A stretch of 64,000 bases of DNA. It comes from Sweltsa coloradensis. Taxonomy: Eukaryota; Arthropoda; Insecta; Plecoptera; Chloroperlidae. The DNA lies in NCBI GenBank assembly GCA_024449915.1, contig JAMZAV010001291.1, forward strand, positions 186,001 through 250,000, in the 5' to 3' direction. The notes beneath the pieces are model-generated. The model was given only the letters and a program-made list of their open reading frames with translations. It had not been told where the DNA came from and ran no database searches. This document shows positions 1 to 11,332 of this stretch, piece by piece (position 1 is the stretch's first letter; every line of letters starts with the position of its first letter). A program made the translations under genes and the position numbers.

Positions 1-254
1 AAATGGACAGACTGGGTAAGATGTACAGGGTGTCCAGAGCACACGAGGGATGGGGGGAGATGAATGGGCATCTAAGAAGGGCTAACTATAAAGCCAGAGG
101 ATACCAAATTCATGGAAATATGAGAGGTACATGGGCCACAGATGTAGTAAGAACTCTTTCCTGGCTAGAACGGTGGTGGAGTGGAATAACCTTTCTGAGG
201 GGATAGTGTGGGAAAGAAACTGATTGGATTTAAAAAATCACTGAAACTGCTGCC
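1..254 (+). mobile_element. LINE (non-LTR retrotransposon) ORF2 C-terminal tail, 5' part
   Basis: The frame from base 3 reads through a peptide closely matching the minus-strand LINE fragment at 44158-44475: shared stretches include RLGKMYRV, HEGWGEMN, RGTWATDV and a WN motif. This is the region after the reverse transcriptase thumb. The frame breaks near 206 and resumes as a KITETAA-like decay of the KSLKLLP end. The last codons are interrupted at 254 by a TIR element and resume at 1073 (LLPKVYLD then stop). Confidence 0.75.
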
Positions 255-1072
255 GGTATAAGGGTAATTTGACGGAAACGTTATTTTTGTATTAAATTGA
301 TGATTTTCCTTTTTCTAACTGAATATTATTATGTATTTACTTGGCTCTTGGCCGCGGAAAGTAGTTTCTGGACTTATTTAATCACTTTTAGTTTGCTTAA
401 ATCGGTTGTTTTGGTACTAGTTCAGTTGGTGTGGTCTAACTTTTCAACACTGTTTTTCCAAAGAAAACAATAAAAAACAACTTCAAATGAGAAATAAATG
501 AAGAACTCATTATTAACGATTTATTTTTACTAATCACTCTGAAAATATATCAATAATAGAATTATCAATAATGAACACAGATTGAACACAAACACTCGCT
601 CATTTCACTGTCATTTGGTCACCATGTTTTCTATTTACGTCGTGATTTTACTTAGTAGGCATAGGCCTACCAACCTTTTTCACTAAAATACTCCACCTAC
701 AAAGCCTTTAACGTCGCTATTTTAAATATAAAGGACTTTCACCACAAAAGGACTTTCGTTTATAATAGTGACGTTAAAGGTTTTGAAGTTTTTTTTATTA
801 CTATAACAGCAAAAACGTGATGATTCTATTTTGGATTTTTTATTATGTTCTTGTAAGGTGATTTGCAGTGAGCAAAACATCTCAGCAGGTATGTTTAGGC
901 CTAGGCCGCGTCACTCCTCGCTACGTTTTTTCATCGTTTTTATTTTTAAATTGTCGGTAAAAGTGGGTTTCCGCGTGTTTATTTTTAATTTACTAGTGAT
1001 TTTGCATGGTTTTGAACAACAACAAAAACAATTGGTGCAGAATTAGCCATTCCGTCATACTACCCTTGTTCC
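255..1072. mobile_element. TIR DNA element inserted in the LINE, 9-bp TSD
   Basis: The ends are inverted: GGTATAAGGGTAATTTGACG on the left, and on the right the reverse complement reads GGAACAAGGGTAGTATGACG. Both sides carry the direct repeat ACTGCTGCC (246-254 and 1073-1081), and LINE coding sequence continues on each side. There is no transposase ORF, so it is non-autonomous. A related copy lies at 45606-46496. Superfamily not assigned; a 9-bp TSD would suit Mutator- or Merlin-like elements. Confidence 0.75.
687..790. repeat. Short palindromic repeat with AACCTTTAACGTC-type arms
   Basis: CCTTTAACGTCGCTATTTTA is followed about 60 bp later by its inverted form (TAGTGACGTTAAAGG). The same module recurs at 39910-40080, 41400-41475 and 45965-46065, and in degraded form near 1604 and 53470. 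Confidence 0.7.
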
Positions 1073-1081
1073 ACTGCTGCC

Positions 1082-1262
1082 AAAGGTGTATCTAGACTAG
1101 GGTAGAGATGGGTATAAGAAAGATAGAGCAAAGGATTATGGAGCATGATGGATATATGGAAGAGTGGAAGATAAAGAAGAAACCTGCCACCGACTAATAG
1201 TCAACAGTAGATGAGAAGATACAACAACAATCAAAACAATCAACAACAACAACAACAACAAT
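1082..1262 (+). mobile_element. LINE 3' end and (CAA)n tail
   Basis: Directly after the TSD the LINE frame resumes with KVYLD and stop, then a short A-rich 3' tail ending in about eight CAA units (1239-1262), which is typical of a LINE simple-repeat tail. Confidence 0.5.
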
Positions 1263-1293
1263 CAAAATCATCCTTCTTTTGGTGTTTAAAGCG

Positions 1294-1597
1294 CCTGTCA
1301 GACGATCGAGAAAATTGTGCGAGTTTATTACCATCCTTGTCACACGGCAGACAATGAAGGTAACAATAACGCCATCTATTGGTGTTCACTGGTCACGTAT
1401 TATGGTAGTGGGTTCTGATTGGCTCTCGCTAACTCGACTCGCTAGAAAGTTGGACAAGCTGGACATTGTTCATGGCGAGCGCGAGCTCGCGCTCGCTGGC
1501 TCACCATCTGACAGCGAGGCGGCGAGTTCCATGTAAACGAGTGCTGGCCTACTCCCAGAGAGTTACTCGCGCAAGATTTTCTCGATCGTCTGACAGG
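1294..1597. mobile_element. MITE with about 30-bp TIR, CCTGTCAGACGATCGAG
   Basis: Left end CCTGTCAGACGATCGAGAAA; the right end is its reverse complement with few mismatches. The 304-bp interior holds a 22-bp perfect GC palindrome at 1475-1496. No coding capacity. Confidence 0.7.
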
Positions 1598-1659
1598 AGT
1601 ATTAGTAACATTGCTATTTTAAACGAAAGTCCTTCTCCTTAAAAAAGCAACCATAAGGT

Positions 1660-2400
1660 TTTGTAGTTTTTTGGGGGGTTTTGTTTTGCTAAAGTTAGGT
1701 TAGGGTAACTCTAGGAAAGGCCTGTGCCTAGGCCCTAGGCTAAGCTAAGCCCTAGCGTAGGTTTAAATTAAGGGTAGGCCTATGCCTAGACTAGGGCATC
1801 GTAATAGACTGAGGCTTAACTTAAATCTTCGGCAAAGGAGCCTAGGGACTAGCCTACGCCTAGGCCGTTGATCAATAAGCAACCCAAGGGCCTAGCTTGG
1901 GGTCAAGCACAGGTTAGACTTCTGACTTACCTACTACCTAGGACAAGCAACATAACATAATCGAGTAAGGCTAGGGCTAGGCTAAATACCTGTTCTCTTT
2001 ATTTGCTAGAATTTCTGGCGAAATTTCGGCTAGTTCTATCCAAAAACGCTACAAAAGCTATTTCGAAATGACAACAAACTTGCAAGAAATTGCACTGCCT
2101 TTCATATGCCTACGGGAGGTTTCGGCGCCAAAATATGCACGCTGTGTACTATCGCCAACGTTAGCACAAAAACATGGTGTTGATTAATGATTGTTTTTAA
2201 AACTAAGCTAAACAAAACAACAAACAAAAGCACATTGAGCATTTCTAAAAAACTATTCATAACATTTCCTGGTAATAAATACTGTAAAAATAGTATTAAG
2301 TAAATTATTTACTTTAATCGGTTTTCTTAAGTTGGTGGTAATGCTCGGTTGAAATATTGACACAGCCTTGTTAACTTATGGGCGCGTCGCGCGATTAACA
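1660..2400. other. AGGCCTA-rich sequence upstream of ADAP
   Basis: No gene seen. The left half is crowded with overlapping CTAGGCC/TAGGCCTA variants. The stretch just before 2436 becomes CpG-containing (GGGCGCGTCGCGCG near 2382) and is the probable promoter/5' UTR of the ADAP gene. Confidence 0.5.
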
Positions 2401-2435
2401 TGGAACGTTTTCAAAGGCGGTGATTTATTAGTGTC

Positions 2436-2517
2436 ATGGCGGATAGAAATCAGAAAACTGTGTTGGAGCTGTTAAAAAAACCAGGAAATAATGTTTGTGC
2501 TGACTGTGGTGCAAAAA
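2436..2517 (+). CDS. ADAP1/ADAP2-like: ADAP exon 1 (start of ArfGAP)
   Basis: Encodes MADRNQKTVLELLKKPG and the first zinc-finger pair CADC. Ends after one base of codon 28 at the strong donor GTAAGT. No other in-frame ATG is needed. Confidence 0.93.
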
Positions 2518-5500
2518 GTAAGTTATTTGCATTAAAGCCCATAATTTTTTAATTTATTGCATTCATTTTCACTACGCCTAGTTGGATTGATATGAATATT
2601 ATTCTTTTCGTGGGCCTACTCTCTAGGTTTGGGGAAACCCTCTGACAAGGCTGATAAGCGAGACATGGGCTTTCCTGTCATTACGATAAAGTTTTCCTCT
2701 TGTTTCAGATCCAGAATGGGCTTCGTACAACATTGGAATTTTCGTATGTACACGATGTGCAGGAGTCCATCGCAGTATGGGGGCACACATATCAAAGGTT
2801 AAACATCTCAAGCTAGATCGATGGGAAGATAGCCAGTTGGAGCGCATGAAAGAAGTGGGCAACTCTGTGGCTCGCCAGAAATATGAGGAGCGAGTGCCTC
2901 CGTGCTATCGTCGGCCTATCGATGGGGATCCACAGTAGGTGTTCGTCACTGTTTATGGCAATTGAGACGATGGAGAACTTGCGTCAGGTCTAGACTAGGC
3001 CTACCTATTTTAACCAATGGCACTTCACGAATACACCCCGTGCTCTCTTCTCTCATATCCTCTCCAACATACAAATCCACACTCCCTTATTCGCGTTGCA
3101 AAATAATATTGTGATCTAGCGGATAAAGGGGCACCTTGTCGTTTACGTTAATTACGGTACTGGTATCATAAAGCGCTCACTAAGCAGCACAGTAGCTAGA
3201 AAAGACCACGGCCCTCTTGATTATCGTAGCGCCTTATTTTTTAACTGTTAGCGTTGTCCGCGGTGGCAGATACGATTAGGGCAATGGCTCAAAGCGTAGC
3301 CTATGATGCTACAGGGACGTGGGTTCAAATCCTGCATAAGGATGGATTTTTTGTAACCTTCCCCCTCGTCATCTGCAATCACCACTCATTGTCTCGACTC
3401 TTAAATGCAGTATATAGGCCTAGTGCATTAGGCCCTAATAGAGACTATGCTTTTAAGCATATAGGCCTACCATTGTGGGCACTGTCTCGTACATTTTTTA
3501 GTTACTTTAGCAATAGGCCTACCTTTTCGTCCATGCAACATGTTTTGATTGTTGACCAGTCATTTGCTCTTTTCGGACACGGGTAGGCCTACACTTTTGT
3601 GCTCTTTTTTAATTTGTGAATACTTAGTTTAGTGGTGTATGGTAGCGTAAGTGTAAGTCTACTGGAAGCCTACATGTGGCCCAAGACAATCCTTGAAACT
3701 AGGGATGCACATCTATACTTTTTTTCATTATCGATTATTAAAATGGTAAATGTCATTATCAAATCGATTATCGATATCATCAACAAAGCCTATGCCGACC
3801 TATAAGTGGAACCTCAAGTATGGCAAGTGTAAGTCAAAACAAAACAATCGGGTTCCGTTTACTGCCTGGCTGTCTTCAATGTCATGTGTTTGGCTCCCGT
3901 TATCGATTGATTTAGGTCAATTCCAAACATAAATCTCGAGTGTGACAACATCAGCCCAGCCAGTGTATGGACAACCTGAGATAATCTCCGTCTTTAGAGT
4001 TTAGTTCGTGCCACTATTGACAAATTATATGATATTTCGATACCGGTAATCGATAATGAATTTTGGTTATCGATTATCGAAATAATATCCATTATTGATT
4101 ATTGTTCGATAATATCGATTATCGTGTGCATCTCTACTTGAAACCATTCCCCATCTGGGCCAGGCATAGAATTGTTCCAGATCATCTTGCAAGTTGTGTG
4201 AGTTACCTAAATCAAAAGGTTGGTGTGAGTAGGGTCCCTTTAAATCAAACAGAGAGCTCTATTCTTTATAATCTACCTTCTATAGCCGCTCTATTTGTTC
4301 AGGGTACTTCTCGAGCAGTGGATCCGAGCCAAGTACCAACGAGAAGAATTCTGCCACCCTGAGAGACAAGGCTACGTGTCTGGTTTCATGGAAGGTTTGC
4401 TCATGAAGAGAGGGAAGGAAGACAATCGTTACCACGCTCGTAAATTTATTCTGTCCGAGGCCGAAGACACACTAAAGTACCACGTAAAAGAGGTGCGCAC
4501 CTCAACATTGTACTGTTAAGTTGTTGGAAGAATAACTTTTAAATTTTGGTACCCTAGTAGGCCTACAGTAGATCTACATGTTTAGGCCTAAACCTACTGC
4601 CACATAGCCTACTGTCAGTAAAACAGCTACGTTACCTTATTGAGTCTAGGTCTAACTGATCAACCAGGTGGTTGCCCGGAAGTTGTCTACGCTTCCCTAA
4701 TCATGCCCACTTGAGGTGTAACTGCACGTTATCAAATAAATCTATTATTTATCAGCCACTATCCTTGATTATAATACTAACTTAACTTTTTTTAAATTAC
4801 ACTACCCTCCCTACCAAAAAACATAGTCCTAAGGGTGAAGTCAAATGGCAAACTTGTGTAATGTAGGCTACCTACCTAGGCCTACATTTGCAATATTCTT
4901 GCATGATGGCCTAATAAGCCTAAAATGTTGGCATAATATGCCTATGAAAAAAGGAAGCCTTATTTCTAAAAGCTGTAGAATTTTTGTTGTGTCGATCCAA
5001 TAAAATGATTAACTTTGTTTTATTCAAACCTATTTCCAGAAAAAGGAACCGAAAGCAATCATTCGTTTATCCGAGTTGAATGTGGCCTTTGCCCCAGAGA
5101 AAATTACCAACATGAATTCTCTTCAACTTACTTACATCAAGGATAATTCAACGCGACATATCTACGTTTACCACGACGATCCCGAAGTGATAGTTAAATG
5201 GTACATGGCAATCCGGTGTGCGAAACTACATCGGTTGCAGGTGGCGTACCCTGCAGCGAATGAATCCGAGGTAACTATATTTTGCTACACTTCGTTCGAA
5301 GAATATATTGAGTTGGGTAACCAAATATTTCCAACATTGATCTAAGTGGGTATCACAGAATCAGCACCGGCCTGCCATCATCATCATTATCTTGTCGCGA
5401 CACCAGCTCTCTCCACTCTTTCTGACAACCCATACCATTATCCACTGCTCTCCTTTCTGTAGGCCTACTTCATCCGAAGTAAATAAATAAAAATATTAGA

Positions 5501-6569
5501 GCCGAGCCACTTTGTCACAGGCTCAATTTTCTGTAGTTGACTTTAATTTAGAACTTTGTGGTAGGCTCTAGAGGTACGTGTATTTCGCTACTGACGATAA
5601 AACCGAAATATGTGTAAATCATTCAATTTTAAAAAATGAGCATGAGTTGATCAAATCTAAAACAGAAAATGCCAAAATTGAATCACCGCCAAACAGCGAA
5701 ATATGTGTTAATTACACAATAACAACGAAATTCACAAAAATCGTGTTTTTAACGACGAAAAGCACTAAAAATGGGAATCGTTAAATTACGGTGTAATTTT
5801 CAATATTGTATGCAGTACTGTTCAATCAACAAAAAGCGTTATGAAATAACTATCAGAAAAGATTATGAATTTAGTCTTAGTAGGCCTAACTAAAACCAGT
5901 CTGTTTATAAGTACATTCAAACTTGTTTGATATGAGGCTATGACAGTCGCGAACGAATAATTACGCGCATATAAATTTGTAAATATAGATAAAACCGCTG
6001 AAATAGAGCTTTAAACCAATAACACCGAAATCTCCAATTTTAAAAACGAAATTTACTACAAAATAAAACCACTTTCACGGACCTCTAGCTATAGCATGTT
6101 ACTGGCCAAGTGCTACTGATGAGTACAACTTCATCATACTCAACCCATGTTTGTGTCCATTCATGTAGTATTGGTAGGTCTTTTAATTTTATGACTTGAT
6201 TTGCAGTTGGTTGGACACTTGGCAAAGGATTTCGCCCGAGAGGGATGGCTGTGGAAAACGGGTCCTCGCAGTTCGCACTCGTACAAGAAACGCTGGTTTA
6301 CGCTCGACAATCGGAAACTGATGTACCACGACGATCCTCTGGATGCCAATCCGAAAGGAGAGATCTTCCTCGGTCACAATCTCGACGGCTACAGCGTCCG
6401 TGTGGGAGTTCCACCGGGGGCCAAAGATCAGGGATTCTCGTTCACCTTGAGGACACCCGAGCGGTCGTTCCATCTGTCAGCAGTTACCGACAATGACAGA
6501 GACGAGTGGATTAGAGTCATAAACTACGTGTTCGAGCGACCGTTAACACCTCAAGATAGCTCAGGTTAG
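2436..6569 (+). CDS. ADAP1/ADAP2-like: ADAP/centaurin-alpha: ArfGAP with dual PH domains (whole gene)
   Basis: Exons 2436-2517, 2709-2934, 4303-4492, 5040-5270 and 6207-6569 join in frame to give 363 aa; human ADAP1 and ADAP2 are about 375-380 aa. An N-terminal ArfGAP domain carries the zinc finger C21-x2-C24-x16-C41-x2-C44 followed by R49, the arginine finger (GVHR). PH1 runs from about residue 131 (GFMEGLLMKRG) to 232 and PH2 from about 254 (REGWLWKTGPR) to 353. Basic residues at the starts of both PH domains fit inositol phosphate/PIP3 binding as known in the family. Expected role: PIP3-recruited GTPase activation of Arf6 at the plasma membrane. All junctions are GT-AG with matching phase. 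The start sits in a CATGGCGG context, as in other family members (M-A-x-R). The last exon end is slightly uncertain because TCAG/GTTAGC at the stop could act as a donor. Confidence 0.94.
2709..2934 (+). CDS. ADAP1/ADAP2-like: ADAP exon 2 (ArfGAP core)
   Basis: Acceptor TTGTTTCAG. Encodes PEWASYNIGIFVCTRCAGVH and R49, then the rest of the ArfGAP fold to YRRPIDGDP. Donor CA/GTAGGT leaves phase 2. Reading straight through would hit a TAG at once, so the exon must end here. Confidence 0.92.
3255..3345 (+). repeat. tRNA-derived SINE head in ADAP intron 2
   Basis: An A-box-like ATGGCTCAAAGCG is followed by a perfect B-box GGTTCAAATCC whose flanks form a T-arm (GTGGG/CCTGC). No full cloverleaf can be drawn, so it is SINE-like rather than a tRNA gene. 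Confidence 0.45.
3700..4136. mobile_element. hAT-type MITE in ADAP intron 2, perfect 8-bp TSD
   Basis: 437 bp, TAGGGATGCACATCTATAC to GTGTGCATCTCTA, flanked by CTTGAAAC at 3692-3699 and 4137-4144. The interior is mostly repeats of ATCGATTATCGAT. TAGGG/CCCTA-like ends with an 8-bp TSD are typical of hAT MITEs. Confidence 0.85.
4303..4492 (+). CDS. ADAP1/ADAP2-like: ADAP exon 3 (end of ArfGAP, start of PH1)
   Basis: Acceptor TTTGTTCAG. Encodes VLLEQWIRAKYQREEF (human has LLREQWIRAKYERQEF) and the first strands of PH1. Ends in phase 0 at GTGCGC. Confidence 0.93.
5040..5270 (+). CDS. ADAP1/ADAP2-like: ADAP exon 4 (PH1)
   Basis: Acceptor TATTTCCAG. 77 codons containing LQLTYIKDNSTRHIYVYHDD and the C-terminal PH helix (WYMAIRCAKLHRLQVAYP). 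Donor GTAACT, phase 0. Confidence 0.93.
5569..6087. mobile_element. Probable TIR element in ADAP intron 4
   Basis: Ends TAGAGGTACGTG and CACGGACCTCTA form a short TIR around 519 bp of AT-rich sequence. No clear TSD was found, so the boundaries are tentative. Confidence 0.45.
6207..6569 (+). CDS. ADAP1/ADAP2-like: ADAP exon 5 (PH2 and stop)
   Basis: Acceptor GATTTGCAG. Encodes all of PH2, including SYKKRWFTLDNRKLMYHDDP and the terminal helix DEWIRVINYVFERPLTPQ, then TAG at 6567. The stop lies just after a possible donor (TCAG/GTTAGC at 6565), so a short extra C-terminal exon cannot be excluded. Confidence 0.9.
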   Translation: MVGHLAKDFAREGWLWKTGPRSSHSYKKRWFTLDNRKLMYHDDPLDANPKGEIFLGHNLDGYSVRVGVPPGAKDQGFSFTLRTPERSFHLSAVTDNDRDEWIRVINYVFERPLTPQDSSG

Positions 6570-6786
6570 CATCACAATATTAGAAACATTTTTAAAGTTT
6601 AGGGATGAAAAGTCAGAAATACTACTTGTAATTTTGTAAAGTGTTTTTGTTTGCAAATGTTGGCCCGTACATTGTTCTAATGCCATTTTAAAATGCACCA
6701 AAACGGGTAACCCACTTTTGGATAAAACAGGAAGTGAGCCTAAATTATTTATTCTTTTTACAGATTTTTTATTGAATTTGCTACAT

Positions 6787-8435
6787 GGGTCATTCTCAAA
6801 CGTAATGACCATATTGAAAAAAATGCTTGCAAGAAAAAATTATAACATAAAATTGGATGCCTCCTTTAACAATACATTATCCAATAATTTGTTCTTACAG
6901 CCCTAAAAGGGTTTATCTAAAAAAACAAAATTTTTTTACATACAAGCATTTTCATCAATCCAAGTGTACGAAAATGTCATGACTGTTACCGGACATAAAA
7001 GTGACAATTGATGTAAGAAGTTATTTATTAAATCTATATTCATGTGCACAATAGTTTTAGTTACATTATCACACAAAACTAATACATTCAATAAAATATA
7101 ATTTTTATGTTAATCACTTTTTATAATACCAAAATGTCAAGAATGTTACTCAAATTTCAAAACCTGGTAATTAACTTACTAATAATGGACAAATGGCAAA
7201 TCAAATTTTATCAAGATCACTGTTAGCAATGAAGTATTAATATTATAAATAAGATTAAAAATGTGATTCAGTTATTTTAAACTTTAAATAAGACTTAATT
7301 TAATAATTAGCTCGGGTAACGGTGTTGACAAAAAGTAACAGTCTTGACAAAAAAGTTACTTTTCTAACAGTAATAATTTTTTTCTAAGATCATGTTGCTT
7401 GTTAGTGTACAAATCAGTCAACCTAAAGATAAAATCCATCTAATCCAACAAGTTTGTGTTGAGTTTAAAGTAAAGAGACACTACGGGTAACGGTCTTGAC
7501 AAAAAGTAACATTCTTGACAAGTGATTACTGAAAATCAATAAAAACAAGTGTTTTGTTACTTTTGAGTATGGCAATGAATTACAACCTCTCCCTTCAAAA
7601 CACATCTACAGTTGCAGGAAATTAATGCAGTAATCCACGATGCCCTTGGTAATGTTACTTTTTGAAAGTAACATACCTGACAAGTAACATGCATGACATT
7701 TCAACTTCATTAATTCATTAGCTGTTAACAATCCCATTTGAAAAAGTAGGGTTATGTTTGCTATGAGCTGGAACTTGATTGTAACTTAACTCAATTGTTA
7801 AATAAAATATTAAATACAAATTAAATTGTTTTATCTTGGTAACATTCATGACATTGAATTAAAATACTCACCGTTAAAATGTTTACTTTTCAATTTTAAA
7901 GAGTTCTCATGTCAAAACAAACCAAACTTCCATGATGCCATGTCAGGAGCTGTTCTTCTTCTTCTTCTAGATTGATCCACTGCCTTCTTGAAAAATTATT
8001 TAAACTCTTTTACAATGGTAACAGTCATGACATTATTATGATTGCCACATTAGGGACAAACACTTTCCACTAGTTATTGTTTGAAAATGTAAATTGTTAA
8101 AAAAAGTCACTAACACACAGTTATTAACTGTTATTTCTGCATTAATTCCAATCTAGAGACTAAATAAATTTTAGTCTTAAAGTCAAACATTTTACAAAAA
8201 CACTTCTGGTTTTGAGGATAGGGACATGGGTTTTAACACATTTTGCAATACCCGACATTGAATTAAAGGTCAACCTTACAAGATAGAAGTGCAAAAATTC
8301 ATGGAGCTAGGTAATAAAAACTATAAGTATTCTGAAAATGTACAACCAAAATTTATGCAAATCAATATCTTGATCTAAAAAATAAATAATATTAAGGTGG
8401 GACAGCACAAGGGTCATTTTACTTGAGAATGACCC
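6787..8435. mobile_element. 1.65-kb TIR element just downstream of ADAP
   Basis: TIR GGGTCATTCTCAAACGTAAT on the left; the right end reads TTACTTGAGAATGACCC. Flanked by ACAT at 6783-6786 and 8436-8439. The interior is AT-rich and repeats a motif like TTGACAAAAAGTAAC in several variants (around 7330, 7497, 7515, 7660). No transposase frame. It starts about 220 bp after the ADAP stop, so it may provide polyadenylation signals (AATAAA at 7090). Confidence 0.75.
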
Positions 8436-8603
8436 ACATAACTAACAGCTATTTATTCTCCCATTTTACAAGAGCAAATCTCCAAATTCACTTCCCCAAC
8501 ATAAGCTAACCCTTTTCTCGAAAGGTCTACAATATCTACAATTAGCCCTACATCTACAATTACAGCGATTGGTTAGATACGACAAATGAAATGATAATAC
8601 AAC

Positions 8604-9077
8604 TAGGGATGGGAAAAAGCGTTTAATTTCGTAAATGTTTAACCCCTTGAACTTATCGCGTTTAAACGTTCAACCCCTATTTTCTTTTTAAAAAAAATAT
8701 TTTTTTTACAAATTTAGGTTGGCAGAAACCTAGGTTTAATAACAAAAATCGTAATTTTGTACTTATGACCGGCCGACGAATAATTAACAACGGTTTTATT
8801 CTCACTCTTGCATTAAATGACCCGGCACTTCCACCATGTGTAACAGACAAGATGTCTTAATACAGCCTGGGACCCGGCACCTCCACCAACATTGAGCATT
8901 TTTAGAAAATTATCGGCCTAATCTGTTAGCTCGTGTTTGTGTAGGCTCCAAAAGTGATAACAAAATAACATTTAATTTAAAAAAAAAAAAAAAAAAAATT
9001 TTTTTTTTTTTTACTTAACGTTTTGCAAATTTAATAACCTCTAACCGTCCACTAAACGTTTAAACGTCCCATCCCTA
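8604..9077. mobile_element. hAT-like MITE, no clear TSD
   Basis: TAGGGATGGGA at the left and TCCCATCCCTA at the right bound 474 bp containing a T/A-rich tract near 8980-9012 and subterminal TTTAAACGTT repeats. The flanks match only weakly (AATACAAC and AATGTCTG). Confidence 0.6.
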
Positions 9078-9218
9078 AATGTCTGTCGAGTGCAGAACGC
9101 TATCTCAGTGATTGTGTTGGTGTAAGGTTGGCTACCCTGTCGGCCGGTTCTCAATGCAATCTCGCCCTACATCCATCAGCCTAACTCTCTGTAACAAGCT
9201 AAGATGATAAGATAAGGA

Positions 9219-9770
9219 AAGCATAGAGAACATAAAGACCAGCCTCAAGGGCTGGGGGCAACAAAACATTTTACCTGCTGATGACAACTGCAGCTGATTT
9301 AAAGTTGTTTGTTACCTTAATGAAGAGGCACCCTTGCTCAGCAACAGCAGGAGGGGCAGCTTTTCTCCTGTTGCTAGGGGTCCTGGTTCGAATCCAGGGT
9401 AAGTCATGATATTTTGTCTCCCGAGCACCAGAGTTGAGAGGAAAGCCCCCTTACTGGTTGTGCTGACGGTGTGTCTCAGTATGAATGGTGTGTGAAGTGA
9501 CCTTACTGATGATTGATGACAACATGCATGCAGAATTTACTTCTTGCGTGGCCACACCTCAGGTTTGGTTATGTGTTGTGGGTTTTGTTTGTATATGTAG
9601 TTAGCTGATTTTTAGTGGCCACCATCCGCCGCAGAAGGACGAAATGCGTTGTGGATTACGATAACAAACAACTTAAAATTAGCTGCAGTTGTCATCAGCG
9701 GGTGAAAAGTTTTGTCGCCCCAAGCCCTTTAGGCTGGTTTTTATGTCCTCTATGCTTTCCCAACCTGTTG
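9219..9770 (+). mobile_element. Hammerhead-family element, copy 1 (ribozyme decayed)
   Basis: Two arms of about 100 bp (9219-9322 and 9661-9766) are inverted copies of each other, running from GAAAGCATAGAG to TTAAAGTTGTTTGTTACC. Between them lie a tRNA-like module with a perfect T-arm (9382-9398), a unique body, and a hammerhead relic at about 9617-9655. That relic keeps AGAAGGACGAAATGCGTTG but lacks the CUGAUGA box. Inverted LTR-like arms with a hammerhead resemble Penelope-like or retrozyme-type elements; there is no reverse transcriptase here. Confidence 0.65.
9324..9400 (+). repeat. tRNA-like module with perfect T-arm
   Basis: A-box-like TTGCTCAGCAACAGCAGG, then CCTGG-TTCGAAT-CCAGG (9382-9398), a 5-bp stem with a 7-nt loop as in real tRNAs. 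The rest does not fold as a tRNA. Confidence 0.55.
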
Positions 9771-10958
9771 GCCTTTTGTGTTTTGTAAACTAGGAAATAA
9801 TCATAAACTTTAATATCTGTAGTAGGTGTACTCCTTTAAAATAGCTAATAATTTTGATTTTAAAAACATTTCTTAGCCATCCCTCCTAGTGAATACTACA
9901 TGCCCACTGTGAATGAACAGAATGATTTATTTTTACAGTTGCTGTACGGCTATTACGGAAGCGGTCGTCTAATAGTCCGATGAACATTTTCACTGCAAGG
10001 TAGTGTTAAGTACATACGTAGTTGTTAGTATTGTAGCAAGTTGATAGTCTGCTTTAGTGGAACCCATTTAGCCATATAATAACCGATGAAAGAGCTAACC
10101 GGTCTCGAGTGTTTTGTCAAACACCTAAACTTGCTTGTTAAATAGACATGTAATAATTTAGGTTAGAATTATACTTGGTTGCCATACAAGTTTTTAATTC
10201 CTAATTTGTAATGTTACCTAGTTGTGATCAATTGTAGGAATGGGGCTACCATGCATTTAGGCCTGATATTGGGTTCTATACTAGCCACCATCCACTTGCA
10301 TTCGGTAGTTAAATTTCACATGTAGGAAGCCAACCTACACATTGTGAATTCACAGACAACAAATAGGCCTACATATGAATGACGCAAAACGTTGTTGACT
10401 CGGATAGAAGTGTAAAGTCGTTGTGAATCACCCGACATTGGTTATGGTAAAGGTGACCTCTCTTCAGCAGCTGACTGACTGAAACTTCCCATTTACCTCG
10501 ATGATGATTGATGAGTATGAATGAGCTGGGTGAAGTTTGTTGAGACTCGCAGGCTATTTAGCCAATTGTCCAGAGCTGCTTTTGAGTAAGAAATAACATG
10601 TAACCTAAACTGGTTCCCGAGGTGATGGTTACAGTCTGCTTATAAGCCAGTGGAATGTCTTCTTACTGCTAGGATTGAACTCTGAGGGAGAGATTGTCTG
10701 GGTTAGTTCTTACTAGTGTTGGATGGTCGCATTCCTTTGTTGAGACATTAAATTAAAAACTAATTAGTGTCAGCTTTTTTTAGAGTGTTGTTCTTTGATA
10801 AGGAAACACTAGTTGTAACTAGGGCTACAACAAAATTAAACCTGCCATGCTGCAATTGGTTTTGCGTCAAACATGGGTGAAAGTTACCTCTCGTATTAAT
10901 TAGCGAGTGGAATGGGATTCGAGCCGAGTGCGAGACAGATGTGACAAGTGGGCGTTCA
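9771..10958. other. Intergenic, nothing recognised
   Basis: No conserved peptide, tRNA or TIR pair recognised on either strand. Scattered TAGGCCTA variants only. Confidence 0.4.
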
Positions 10959-11332
10959 GAGGATGGGATAGTCCCAAAATTAAAACCATGCGAAATAACA
11001 GTTTTCGTGATATCTCGAGAACGATGCAAATTATCTAAAAACTGATTCTAGACTGAATTGTGGTTTTATTAGAACAATATAATGCAAGAAAAAATATTCA
11101 AATATAATAATTGGTGCGGTTTGTATTTAAGATTATATGCATTTAATTAATTAAAATTCTAATGAAAAACTTAATTACCATCACATTACAATATTTTTTC
11201 TTGCATTATATTGTTCTAAACAAAACCACAATTCGGTCTAGAATCAGTTTTTGGATATTTTGCATCGTTCTCGAGATATCACGGAAAAACTGTAATTTTA
11301 CGTGATTTTAATTTCGTGACTATCCCATCCTC
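10959..11332. mobile_element. Fold-back MITE, family 1 copy A
   Basis: Arms of about 130 bp: the left has GAGGATGGGATAGTC and GATATCTCGAGAACGATGCA, the right the same inverted, around an AT-rich centre. A relative with the same internal arm (GATATCTCGAGAACGGTGCA) is at 17321-17698. No coding sequence and no clear TSD. Confidence 0.75.
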
